Assembly (NCBI RefSeq): GCF_002911015.1 | Contig: NZ_KZ626895.1 | Location: 1-53,200 of the forward strand | Length of the DNA: 53,200 bases | Direction of reading: 5' to 3' | Origin: Streptomyces populi | GTDB taxonomy: Bacteria; Actinomycetota; Actinomycetes; Streptomycetales; Streptomycetaceae | Shown: piece by piece, positions 32,362 through 39,025 of the stretch | Layout of the letters: the number at the start of each line of letters is the position of its first letter | Position numbering within the stretch: the stretch's first letter is position 1 | Notes under the pieces: model-generated | What the model saw: the letters and a program-made list of their open reading frames with translations, nothing else | Databases searched by the model: none | Told to the model about the DNA's origin: nothing | Program-made: the position numbers and the translations under genes

Positions 32362-33309
32362 TCAGGCCCAGCCCCGTACCAGGCGGAACGCCGAGTCCTC
32401 CCCGTAGAGCCTGTCGCGCTCGTAACGCCCGAGGACGAGCTGGAAGTTGCGGTGGCGCAGGAAGCGGCCGGGGTAGTTGACCGCCTCCAGCATGACGGCG
32501 CCCGAGCGGGAGGAGGTCCGGGGGCAGAAGGTGGCGTCCTCCCGGAAGAGGGCGGAGCCGTCGTTCCGGTCGGCGCGCAGCACGAAGTCGCGGTGGCGCA
32601 GATAGGAGCCGTCGACGGTGCTGAAGGAGTAGCAGGAGGACTTCGCCAGTCCCGCGACCACCTTGAAGCTGGCGGCCCGCCGGGTCGTGGCCGAGCTGGA
32701 CGAGTCGACCGGGTCGAGCCGGACCTGACCGTCACTCACATGCCAGTAGCGTTCCGGGTAGTTGACCGCCTGGACCGACTTCAGCCCGGAGGCCGGCCGG
32801 GGCGCGGACGTGGAGGGCGCCGGCTTCCCGGGTGCGGTCGGGCCGCCGGAACCCTTGCCGGACGGGGCCGGTGACGCGGACTCCCGCGACGTCGCGTCCG
32901 GCGAGGCCGAGAGTGAACTCCCCGGGGAGGACAGGGCGTTCTTGCCCGCCGGGGCCGTGGTCGCTCCCGCGGGGGCGGCGGGGCCGCCGAGGAGGAAGGG
33001 GTTCGCCGTGTCGGAGACGGTCCTGTTGTCCGCCTGACGTGACGAAGCGTCGGAATGGCCCGTCTGCACGGAGAGCACGGCTGTGACGGCGACGGTGACG
33101 GCGACCGCGAGCCCGCCTGCCAGCCAGAGCCGCCGCGTTCCCGGCAGCCTGCCCTCGTCGTCCGCTCCGATCGGCTCCCAGGGCCGGGACGCGGGAACGA
33201 GGTCGGCCGGCGCCGGGTAGGGCGCGCCGTGCGGGGTGGGGCGCCAGGGCACGATCTCCCTGGAGGGGGTGGATCCGTCGGGACCGGATCCGGGCGTCAC
33301 TTCTGGCAT
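32362..33309 (-). CDS. Single-pass membrane protein with C-terminal AbfB-like domain
   Basis: A 315-aa protein with a cytoplasmic Pro-rich N-terminus, one TM at about residues 60-80 (LWLAGGLAVAVTVAVTAVLSV), a long Ser/Pro/Ala/Thr-rich extracellular linker to about 180, and a C-terminal domain of about 130 residues. In this domain NYPERYWHVSDGQVRLDP, SYLRHRDFVLRADRNDGSALFREDATF and NYPGRFLRHRNFQLVL repeat the beta-trefoil pattern of AbfB, an arabinose-binding domain of arabinofuranosidases. No catalytic domain is present, so a cell-surface sugar-binding role is inferred. AGGAA precedes ATG 33309. Confidence 0.82.
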   Translation of the reverse strand: MPEVTPGSGPDGSTPSREIVPWRPTPHGAPYPAPADLVPASRPWEPIGADDEGRLPGTRRLWLAGGLAVAVTVAVTAVLSVQTGHSDASSRQADNRTVSDTANPFLLGGPAAPAGATTAPAGKNALSSPGSSLSASPDATSRESASPAPSGKGSGGPTAPGKPAPSTSAPRPASGLKSVQAVNYPERYWHVSDGQVRLDPVDSSSSATTRRAASFKVVAGLAKSSCYSFSTVDGSYLRHRDFVLRADRNDGSALFREDATFCPRTSSRSGAVMLEAVNYPGRFLRHRNFQLVLGRYERDRLYGEDSAFRLVRGWA

Positions 33310-33769
33310 GCGCGTTCCTAAGCGGGGGGAGGGTCGAGCGCGTGAGGGGGGGCGAAGCGAAAGATGGAGGGTGCGCGCGGCACACGGAGCGGGGTGGTCA
33401 TGGAGACCCGGTGTGCGGCTGGTGAAACAGTAGTGGAACTGGTGACTACTGAGCAGTCGTTTACCACATCGGTACAGGTATTTACGTGCGGCGTTTTTCG
33501 GGCAATCGCCCACAGAAACAGGGGAGTTGGGCGGGGTGGAGGCCCGGCCGGGTGAGGGGCGGCGGGCGGCCGGGGGCGAGGGCCCCACGAGGGGTGTGCG
33601 GATCTGTGCGCCTGACGGCACGCTCTTCCGCCGCCGGGTACAGGCGTGCCGGTGTGCCTGGGGCCGGTGTGCGCGTGCCGGTGTGCCTGAGGCGGTGCTT
33701 CCGTGGCCGGGGTGCGCGTGCCGGTGTGGCTGTTGGCGGAGCCCTTGTCGCCGGGGGAGACTGCCGTTC
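33310..33769. other. 460-bp intergenic region with a 17-bp triple repeat
   Basis: No gene is supported. Three copies of GCGTGCCGGTGTGCCTG lie at 33644-33660, 33673-33689 and 33716-33732 (the last with one mismatch). CAGTAGT at 33428-33434 faces ACTACTG at 33445-33451. GGAAC at 33435 is 19 bases from GTT at 33459, a spacing seen in SigR-type promoters, but it is 309 bases from the next plus-strand gene, so I give this little weight. Confidence 0.5.
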
Positions 33770-34135
33770 ATGGCCGTCTCCTTCTACCAACTGACCATCG
33801 ACGCCCACGACCTGCCGGCGCTCGCCCGCTTCTGGTGCCGTGTCCTCGACTGGCAGGTGCTGTTCGAGGACGAGGACGAGATCGTCATCGGCTCGGACGC
33901 GCACGCACTGCCCGGAATCTGCTTCGTGTCCGTGGGCGAGCGCAAGACCGCCAAGAACCGCCTCCACATCGATCTCACACCGGACGACCAGGCCGCCGAG
34001 GTCGAGCGGATCCTCGCCCTCGGGGCGCGCCGGGCCGACGTGGGGCAGGGCGAGGACGTCACCTGGACCGTCCTCGCCGATCCCGAGGGCAACGAGTTCT
34101 GCGTGCTGCGGCCGAAGAAGTCGTTGCTCGACTGA
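33770..34135 (+). CDS. VOC/glyoxalase-like protein
   Basis: A 121-aa cytoplasmic protein with one glyoxalase-like VOC domain: two beta-alpha-beta-beta-beta halves, the first FYQLTIDAHDLPALARFWCRVLDW and the second KNRLHIDLTPDDQAAEVERIL, ending in DPEGNEFCVLRP. The histidine in RLHIDL and the glutamate in GNEFCVL are the likely metal-site positions. GGGGAGA precedes ATG 33770. It converges with the next gene, with 4 bases between the stop codons. The substrate is unknown. Confidence 0.88.
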   Translation: MAVSFYQLTIDAHDLPALARFWCRVLDWQVLFEDEDEIVIGSDAHALPGICFVSVGERKTAKNRLHIDLTPDDQAAEVERILALGARRADVGQGEDVTWTVLADPEGNEFCVLRPKKSLLD

Positions 34136-34139
34136 GCCG

Positions 34140-35243
34140 CTACGCGACCGGGCCGGGCGTCTCCCCGGCGGCGGACGCGCGGAACAGCACGTCCGCCAGG
34201 CCCTCCCGGCGGATGCGCTGGTCGATGTAGAGGAGGCTGGTCACCAGCGGCATGAACACCATGAAGAAGAGCTGGGCGACGGCACTGGCGATCGCCGAGA
34301 GCACCAGGGCCGGTCCCAGGTCGGGCAGCATCTGGACGTAGACCTCCGACATGCTCACGGACGTCCCGGTCGAGGGGGTGTAGGGCTGAGGGGTCGGCGT
34401 GGCCCACTGGAACGGCAGGTTCGTCACGAGGGAGACGATGAACGCGATCAGGCTTCCCAGCAGTGTGATGCCGAACGTGCGCCACCACGCGCCGCGCACC
34501 AGCCGCGCCGACCGGCGAAGGGCCGTCAGGGGGGACGCCCCCTCCAGCACCGCGGCGGCCGGGGCGAAGCTGAACCGGACGAGGAGCCAGAGCGCCGGCG
34601 GCACCGAGAGCAGCAGGAGCAGGAAGGCGAGGGCGGCCGGTATGAAGGGCTCGCCGTTCATCACCACGGCCAGCATCGCCGCGAAGATCATCAAGACGAA
34701 CAGGGCCACCGGAACCGCGATGAACAGGCCCATCAGCAGGGTCACCCCGAGGACGGACGGGGTGCGCGACCATGCGCGCTTCCAGACGGCGCCGAAGTGC
34801 GTCCGGCGGCCGAGAACGGCGTCGTGCAGGGTGGCCGCGGACGAGGCCTGGATGAAGGAGCCCGCCACCAGCGCCACCAGCATGCCCACGGCCCAAGCGG
34901 AGCCGAACGCGATCAGGACCGCACGCAGATCGGCCCCGTCGACGGACCGGGGCGCCGCGGTCATGCGGTGCAACTGGTCCTTCGTCGCGAGGTAGGCGAC
35001 CACTTCCAGACCGAGCGTCAGGGCCGCCAGGACCAGGACGCCCGCGAGGGCGACCCCGAACAGCGGCTTCGCGTAGCGGCGCATCGTACCGAAGGCGCCG
35101 CCGAGGATGTGGTCCACGCCGAGCGGGGCCAGCGGGATCACACCCGGCTTGGGCGGGGGCGGCGGCATCCAGCCCCAGCCGCCCGGGGCACCCCAGTACG
35201 GCCCCGACGGCCCCGACGGTCCCCACCCAGAACTGTCCGACAT
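34140..35243 (-). CDS. Multi-pass membrane protein with Pro/Gly-rich N-terminus
   Basis: A 367-aa integral membrane protein. The first 45 residues are rich in Gly, Pro and Trp (SGWGPSGPSGPYWGAPGGWGW, MPPPPPKPGVIPLAPLG). Then come LGGAFGTMRRYAKPLF and about six TMs. The pattern, with LRRSARLVRGAWWRTFGITLLGSL between TMs, resembles the membrane domain of glycerophosphodiester phosphodiesterase-like (GDPDase_memb or DUF7544-like) proteins common in Streptomyces, but no enzyme domain is attached. ATG 35241-35243 has GAGGGG close upstream. Function unknown. Confidence 0.8.
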   Translation of the reverse strand: MSDSSGWGPSGPSGPYWGAPGGWGWMPPPPPKPGVIPLAPLGVDHILGGAFGTMRRYAKPLFGVALAGVLVLAALTLGLEVVAYLATKDQLHRMTAAPRSVDGADLRAVLIAFGSAWAVGMLVALVAGSFIQASSAATLHDAVLGRRTHFGAVWKRAWSRTPSVLGVTLLMGLFIAVPVALFVLMIFAAMLAVVMNGEPFIPAALAFLLLLLSVPPALWLLVRFSFAPAAAVLEGASPLTALRRSARLVRGAWWRTFGITLLGSLIAFIVSLVTNLPFQWATPTPQPYTPSTGTSVSMSEVYVQMLPDLGPALVLSAIASAVAQLFFMVFMPLVTSLLYIDQRIRREGLADVLFRASAAGETPGPVA

Positions 35244-35309
35244 GCCCCTCGCGCTCCATGTGTCGTCGGGGGTCTGTTCGGCTCCGGCCCCCTTGTGATC
35301 GCGAACGAT

Positions 35310-35325
35310 ATCCGCTGGGGCGGAT
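35310..35325. promoter_or_regulatory. Palindrome ATCCGC-N4-GCGGAT
   Basis: A perfect 6-bp inverted repeat, 67 bases upstream of the minus-strand membrane protein gene. It may be an operator. Its sequence differs from the two GTAC-type palindromes further right. Confidence 0.35.
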
Positions 35326-35377
35326 GGTGCCCATGGCATATACGGGATCCATGCACGTAACTCCGTGGACGCCGGAT

Positions 35378-35430
35378 GCGTACACCCGTACGCGTCCGCC
35401 GCGTCCCATGTGTACAGTCGTACACATGGG
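35378..35430. promoter_or_regulatory. Paired TetR-type operators at the SMR promoter
   Basis: Site B has arms CCCATGTGTAC (35405-35415) and GTACACATGGG (35420-35430) around AGTC. Site A has GCGTAC and GTACGC (35378-35393) around ACCC. Both share GTAC-N4-GTAC, and their centres are 32 bp apart, about three helical turns. Site B contains a TACAGT -10 (35413-35418) and runs past the ATG at 35426, so bound repressor would cover the -10 and start codon. The TetR gene downstream is the likely binder. Confidence 0.75.
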
Positions 35431-35746
35431 ATACGTGCTGCTCGCCGGTGCCATAGCGGCGGAGGTCGGGGCGACGACCGCGATGAAGTACACCGAGGGT
35501 TTCAGCAGACTCTGGCCGTCCCTGGCGACCGTCCTCGGATACCTCGTCGCCTTCGCGCTGCTGGCGCAGACCCTGAAGACCGTCTCGGTCGGCACGGCCT
35601 ACGCGATCTGGGCCGGCGTCGGCACCGCCGCCATCGCCGTGATCGGCATGCTGTTCCTCGGCGAGGGACTCACGGCCGCGAAGGCCGCCGGGATCCTGCT
35701 GATCATCGGCGGGGTCGTCCTGCTGAACCTGGGCGGGGCGCACTGA
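35426..35746 (+). CDS. Small multidrug resistance (SMR) efflux protein
   Basis: A 106-aa four-helix membrane protein of the DMT/SMR family (EmrE/QacE type) that exports cationic compounds using the proton gradient. Glu13 in AAEVGATTAMKYTEGF matches the essential EmrE Glu14. VSVGTAYAIWAGVGTAAIAVIGMLFLGE is the family signature. The ATG at 35426 lies within a palindrome and 7 bases after a -10 element, so the mRNA is probably leaderless. A TetR gene follows 31 bases later in the same direction. Confidence 0.95.
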   Translation: MGYVLLAGAIAAEVGATTAMKYTEGFSRLWPSLATVLGYLVAFALLAQTLKTVSVGTAYAIWAGVGTAAIAVIGMLFLGEGLTAAKAAGILLIIGGVVLLNLGGAH

Positions 35747-35777
35747 TGTCCGGGCCCGGTGCCGCGGACGGCGGACC

Positions 35778-36350
35778 GTGACGGCACGGCGGTACGACCC
35801 CGGGCGGCGGCAGCGGATCATCGACGCGGCGATCCGCGTCGTCGGCGCCAGGGGCATCGCCGGGCTCAGCCATCGCTCCGTCGCGGCCGAGGCCGATGTG
35901 CCGCTCGGCTCCACCACGTACCACTTCAGGACCCTCGACGACCTGATGGTCGCGGCCCTGCGCCAGACGAACGAGGGCTTCGCCGAGCTGCTCGCCGCGC
36001 GCGGAACCCTGGAGGACACGCGCGCGGACCTGGCCGCCGAACTCGCCGGACTGATGGGCGAATGGCTGGCCGGCGACCGTACGGGCGTGGAGCTGGAGTA
36101 CGAGCTCTACCTCGCCGCCCTCCGCAGACCCGCGCTGCGCCCGGTGGCCGCCGAGTGGATCGACAGCCTCGTCGAGCCGCTGACCCGCCGCACGGATCCG
36201 GTCACCGCGCGGGCGCTCGTCGCCCTGCTGGACGGGATCTGTCTCCAGATGCTGCTGACGGGGACGTCGTACGACGAGGAGTACGCGCGGGAGGTGCTGG
36301 GCCGGATCCTCCGGTGCGGCGGGGCGACGGGAGACGGTCCGGCGGGGTGA
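35778..36350 (+). CDS. TetR-family regulator
   Basis: A 190-aa repressor with the N-terminal HTH (RQRIIDAAIRVVGARGIAGLSHRSVAAEADVPLGSTTYHFRTLDDL) and a helical ligand domain. Its position right behind the SMR gene, whose promoter carries paired palindromes, suggests it represses SMR and itself and releases when a substrate of the pump is present. GTG 35778 is the only start that gives a complete HTH. The ribosome binding site is weak. Confidence 0.92.
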   Translation: MTARRYDPGRRQRIIDAAIRVVGARGIAGLSHRSVAAEADVPLGSTTYHFRTLDDLMVAALRQTNEGFAELLAARGTLEDTRADLAAELAGLMGEWLAGDRTGVELEYELYLAALRRPALRPVAAEWIDSLVEPLTRRTDPVTARALVALLDGICLQMLLTGTSYDEEYAREVLGRILRCGGATGDGPAG

Positions 36351-36420
36351 CCGGGGCGGTCCGGTGGGCTTGTCGGCGGTGGTCCGGCGGTGGTCCGGCG
36401 GGGCGACGGGAGGCAGGCCG
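36330..36420. repeat. Short G-rich repeats of GGTCCGGCGG type
   Basis: GGTCCGGCGG or near-copies occur about five times between the TetR C-terminus and the dapD promoter. They overlap the last TetR codons. Replication slippage is a plain explanation. Confidence 0.45.
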
Positions 36421-36510
36421 GCGAGGTGGGTGGGCGGTTCGCCGGTCGGCCGGTCGCCCGGTCACCGAGACGGACCGCGCACCGGTTCGCCCGCGCGGCC
36501 CCCGTCAAGT

Positions 36511-36516
36511 TAGGTT
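36511..36516 (+). promoter_or_regulatory. -10 element TAGGTT for leaderless dapD
   Basis: TAGGTT is followed by 6 bases and then the dapD ATG at 36523, so the transcript would start at the start codon. There is no ribosome binding site upstream and no clear -35. Confidence 0.6.
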
Positions 36517-36522
36517 GCACCC

Positions 36523-37512
36523 ATGACCGACACGACTGCTTCTCGTACCACCGGCGCCGTCGCCGCCGGGCTCGCCACCCTCACCGCCGACGGGACCGTT
36601 CTCGACACCTGGTTCCCCGCCCCCGAACTGTCCGCCGAGCCCGGCCCGGCCGGCACCGAGCGGCTGTCCGCCGAGCGGGCCGTGGAACTGCTCGGCGAGG
36701 GAGCCGCGCAGGCCATCGGTCCGGACGCCCGCCGGGGCGTCGAGGTGGTCGCGGTCCGTACGGTCATCGCGTCGCTGGACGACAAGCCGCTCGACGCGCA
36801 CGACGCGTACCTGCGTCTGCACCTCCTCTCGCACCGCCTGGTCAAGCCGCACGGCCAGAACCTGGACGGCCTGTTCGGGCTGCTCACCAACGTCGCCTGG
36901 ACCTCGCTCGGCCCGGTCGCCGTCGACGACATCGAGAAGGTCCGGCTGAACGCGCGCGCCGCCGGCCTGCACCTCCAGGTGACCTCCGTCGACAAGTTCC
37001 CGCGCATGACGGACTATGTCGCTCCCAAGGGCGTCCGCATCGCCGACGCCGACCGGGTCCGCCTCGGCGCGCACCTCGCCGAGGGCACGACCGTCATGCA
37101 CGAGGGCTTCGTGAACTTCAACGCGGGCACGCTCGGCACCTCCATGGTCGAGGGCCGCATCTCCGCCGGTGTCGTCGTCGGCGACGGTTCGGACATCGGC
37201 GGCGGCGCGTCCACCATGGGCACCCTCTCGGGCGGCGGCAACGTCCGCATCACCATCGGCGAGCGCTGCCTCGTCGGCGCGGAGGCGGGCGTCGGCATCG
37301 CTCTCGGCGACGAGTGCGTGGTCGAGGCCGGGCTGTACGTCACCGCGGGCACCCGCGTGACGATGCCCGACGGCGAGGTCGTCAAGGCCCGCGACCTGTC
37401 CGGCGCCTCGAACATCCTCTTCCGCCGCAACTCGGTCACCGGAACCGTCGAGGCCCGCCCGAACAACGCGGTCTGGGGCGGCCTGAACGAGATCCTGCAC
37501 AGCCACAACTGA
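36523..37512 (+). CDS. dapD: 2,3,4,5-tetrahydropyridine-2,6-dicarboxylate N-succinyltransferase
   Basis: Lysine and diaminopimelate pathway enzyme that transfers succinyl from succinyl-CoA. The 329-aa length and the actinobacterial N-terminal domain are normal. The C-terminal half is a left-handed beta-helix of hexapeptide repeats (ADRVRLGAHLAEGTTVMHEGFVNFNAGTLG, then VGDGSDIGGGASTMGTLSGGGNVRITIGERCLVGAEAGVGIALGDECVVEAG). The last codons plus stop (AGCCACAACTGA) are part of a 14-bp sequence repeated at 42755-42768, so an island appears to use the 3' end of this gene as its attachment site without damaging the protein. Confidence 0.96.
   Translation: MTDTTASRTTGAVAAGLATLTADGTVLDTWFPAPELSAEPGPAGTERLSAERAVELLGEGAAQAIGPDARRGVEVVAVRTVIASLDDKPLDAHDAYLRLHLLSHRLVKPHGQNLDGLFGLLTNVAWTSLGPVAVDDIEKVRLNARAAGLHLQVTSVDKFPRMTDYVAPKGVRIADADRVRLGAHLAEGTTVMHEGFVNFNAGTLGTSMVEGRISAGVVVGDGSDIGGGASTMGTLSGGGNVRITIGERCLVGAEAGVGIALGDECVVEAGLYVTAGTRVTMPDGEVVKARDLSGASNILFRRNSVTGTVEARPNNAVWGGLNEILHSHN
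37499..37512. repeat. Left attachment-like direct repeat (attL) in the dapD 3' end
   Basis: ACAGCCACAACTGA is identical at 42755-42768. Similarity continues in patches outside the core: 37522-37540 matches 42778-42796 at 17 of 19 bases, and 37603-37636 matches 42819-42852 at 30 of 34. Both island ends therefore carry a version of the dapD downstream region. Confidence 0.7.
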
Positions 37513-37601
37513 TCAAGGGTGGCCGTGACCTGTGGCTGTCTAACCGATCACCGCTCTGACCTGCTGCTGAGCTGTCGGCACCTGTCGACGCTGGTCACCA
37601 T

Positions 37602-37645
37602 CGAGCGCCCTCCCACGGCCCCAGGACGGCCCGGGAGGGCGCTCG
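37602..37645 (+). terminator. Terminator downstream of dapD
   Basis: Perfect 13-bp arms CGAGCGCCCTCCC and GGGAGGGCGCTCG with an 18-base loop. It belongs to the left copy of the duplicated dapD flank. The matching stretch at 42818-42852 no longer forms a good hairpin. From here to 37995 no gene is supported. Confidence 0.8.
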
Positions 37646-37995
37646 TGTGTTGAGGAAGGCACGGGAGCTGTTGGGCCATGCCGAGAAGGCGCGGAGAGGG
37701 GTGGGGCACGGTTTCATCGGTTGAGTCCCGAGCTGGCTGCCGGGGACCTTAATTCCCACCCCTCATGACCGCGGAGTCCTGTCGGACGAACCTGACCGGC
37801 CCAACAGCTCAGACCGTAGCGGACACCACTGACAGAGGAGCCACGAAGGAGAGGCGAGCACCTTCTGATCCGTAGCTCTAGAGAGAACGGTCGATCAGGG
37901 CCGTACCGGACGAAGATGAGCCCGTGGCGCCCACTGCTGAGCAGGGACGGCTGCTGTGGTTGCTGTACCTCGCTGCTGTACGCAGAATCACCCGC

Positions 37996-38322
37996 ATGGG
38001 ATCTATGCAGCCTCAGCTGAGCTGGCCGTTTGAAGGGGAAGCCTTCCCCCATGACTTGCTTGCGATCATCCAAAGGACGGTCTCGGCTGGGGAGTTTCCG
38101 GCCCTCACTGTGATCCACGATGACGAGGATGACTGGCTCGTGAGCGACGGCGTCCACGATCCCAACGGCAGTGATGCCTCATCGGTCCTCCACCTCCAGC
38201 ACGTCTTGGACTTGGACCCGTCAGTTGCCCAGCTGGCCACCATGCCACCTGGATACGTCGCATGGCGATCAACTGCGTCTGATGACTGGGTCGTTGAGGA
38301 ATGGACCTACGCCGATGACTAG
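37996..38322 (+). CDS. Small acidic protein of unknown function (108 aa), island cargo
   Basis: A soluble acidic protein: MGSMQPQLSWPFEGEAFPHDLLAIIQRTVSAGEFPALTVIHDDEDDWLVSDGVHDPN, ending in VVEEWTYADD. No signal, TM or cysteine is present. It has a well-formed alpha/beta pattern and many Trp and Asp residues. Starts at 37996 or 38005 look best. The open frame continues upstream to 37924 with less natural sequence. GC content is lower than in the flanking chromosome. I do not recognise the family. The size, acidity and mobile setting recall toxin-immunity proteins, but no toxin gene is adjacent. Confidence 0.6.
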   Translation: MGSMQPQLSWPFEGEAFPHDLLAIIQRTVSAGEFPALTVIHDDEDDWLVSDGVHDPNGSDASSVLHLQHVLDLDPSVAQLATMPPGYVAWRSTASDDWVVEEWTYADD

Positions 38323-38461
38323 CACCGGATCGATAGGACTGCGGCGCAGGGCTTAGAAGGCGCCTGGCTCGTGCACCCGCGACAGGTTCCCGACCTGGGC
38401 GGTCACTGGCATCAACGGCGGCTTACCACGCGACTTCGACAGGCATTCGACACAGCGCGGA

Positions 38462-38710
38462 CTACTCGTAGATGGTCGCGGCCTGCAGAGCTCGTGCGAA
38501 GAACGTCCAGTCGCCACTGACCGGCAGCTCGCGGCCAGCGTTGCTGTACCAGCCGTCGGCGTCATCGATCCATGCCGCCAAGGCCTCCAGGCAGCTCGGG
38601 AGATCCGCGTTCTCCCATGAGCTTCCGTCCTCGGCGTGACTGTGCTGCAACGAGCGAACGAAGGCGGCCAGGGCCTCTCTGCTGCCCACATGCTCAAGAG
38701 AACTCGTCAT
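38462..38710 (-). CDS. DUF7660-like small protein (82 aa), island cargo
   Basis: MTSSLEHVGSREALAAFVRSLQHSHAEDGSSWENADLPSCLEALAAWIDDADGWY fits the small family I know as DUF7660, whose marks are SRxxLxxFVxxL, WEN-x-L, an EALAAW-x-D-x-DGWY block and a final ALQAATIYE. It is soluble with no catalytic signature. ATG 38708-38710 is the natural start. It lies downstream of the NACHT gene in the same direction, after a 315-base gap. Family members often appear beside immunity genes, but the role is unknown. Confidence 0.7.
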   Translation of the reverse strand: MTSSLEHVGSREALAAFVRSLQHSHAEDGSSWENADLPSCLEALAAWIDDADGWYSNAGRELPVSGDWTFFARALQAATIYE

Positions 38711-39025
38711 CCCTGGGACCCTACTTGTGCACCGACCTTGAGGCCCGGTGAGCACCGTCTTGTAAGTTCGATCCGGCGGCCGCCGAACCGCCCTCGCAGT
38801 GCTATTGGTGGAGCGTGGACGTTCGCTCAAGGCCGCCTGCGTTCAACATCGTTGGTGTCAGCCGTAGATGTCAGGTCGGACGGGCCGATGAAGCGCGTTG
38901 AGACTGTCTTGTTCACTGAAAGCGCAGATGTGACAGCGTAGGACTCAGATGATCGTGCGGACCGCCCCCCGGCCGATCCACATCATCACGAATCACATGA
39001 TTCAAAAAGCTCAAGCATTTAATTT
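38711..39025. other. Intergenic region between the DUF7660-like and NACHT genes
   Basis: No gene is supported. GC content falls towards the NACHT stop codon. GAATCACATGATTC (38991-39004) is a small dyad followed by A-rich sequence, perhaps part of a weak terminator. A C-rich run (ACCGCCCCCCGGCCG) is near 38960. Confidence 0.4.
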
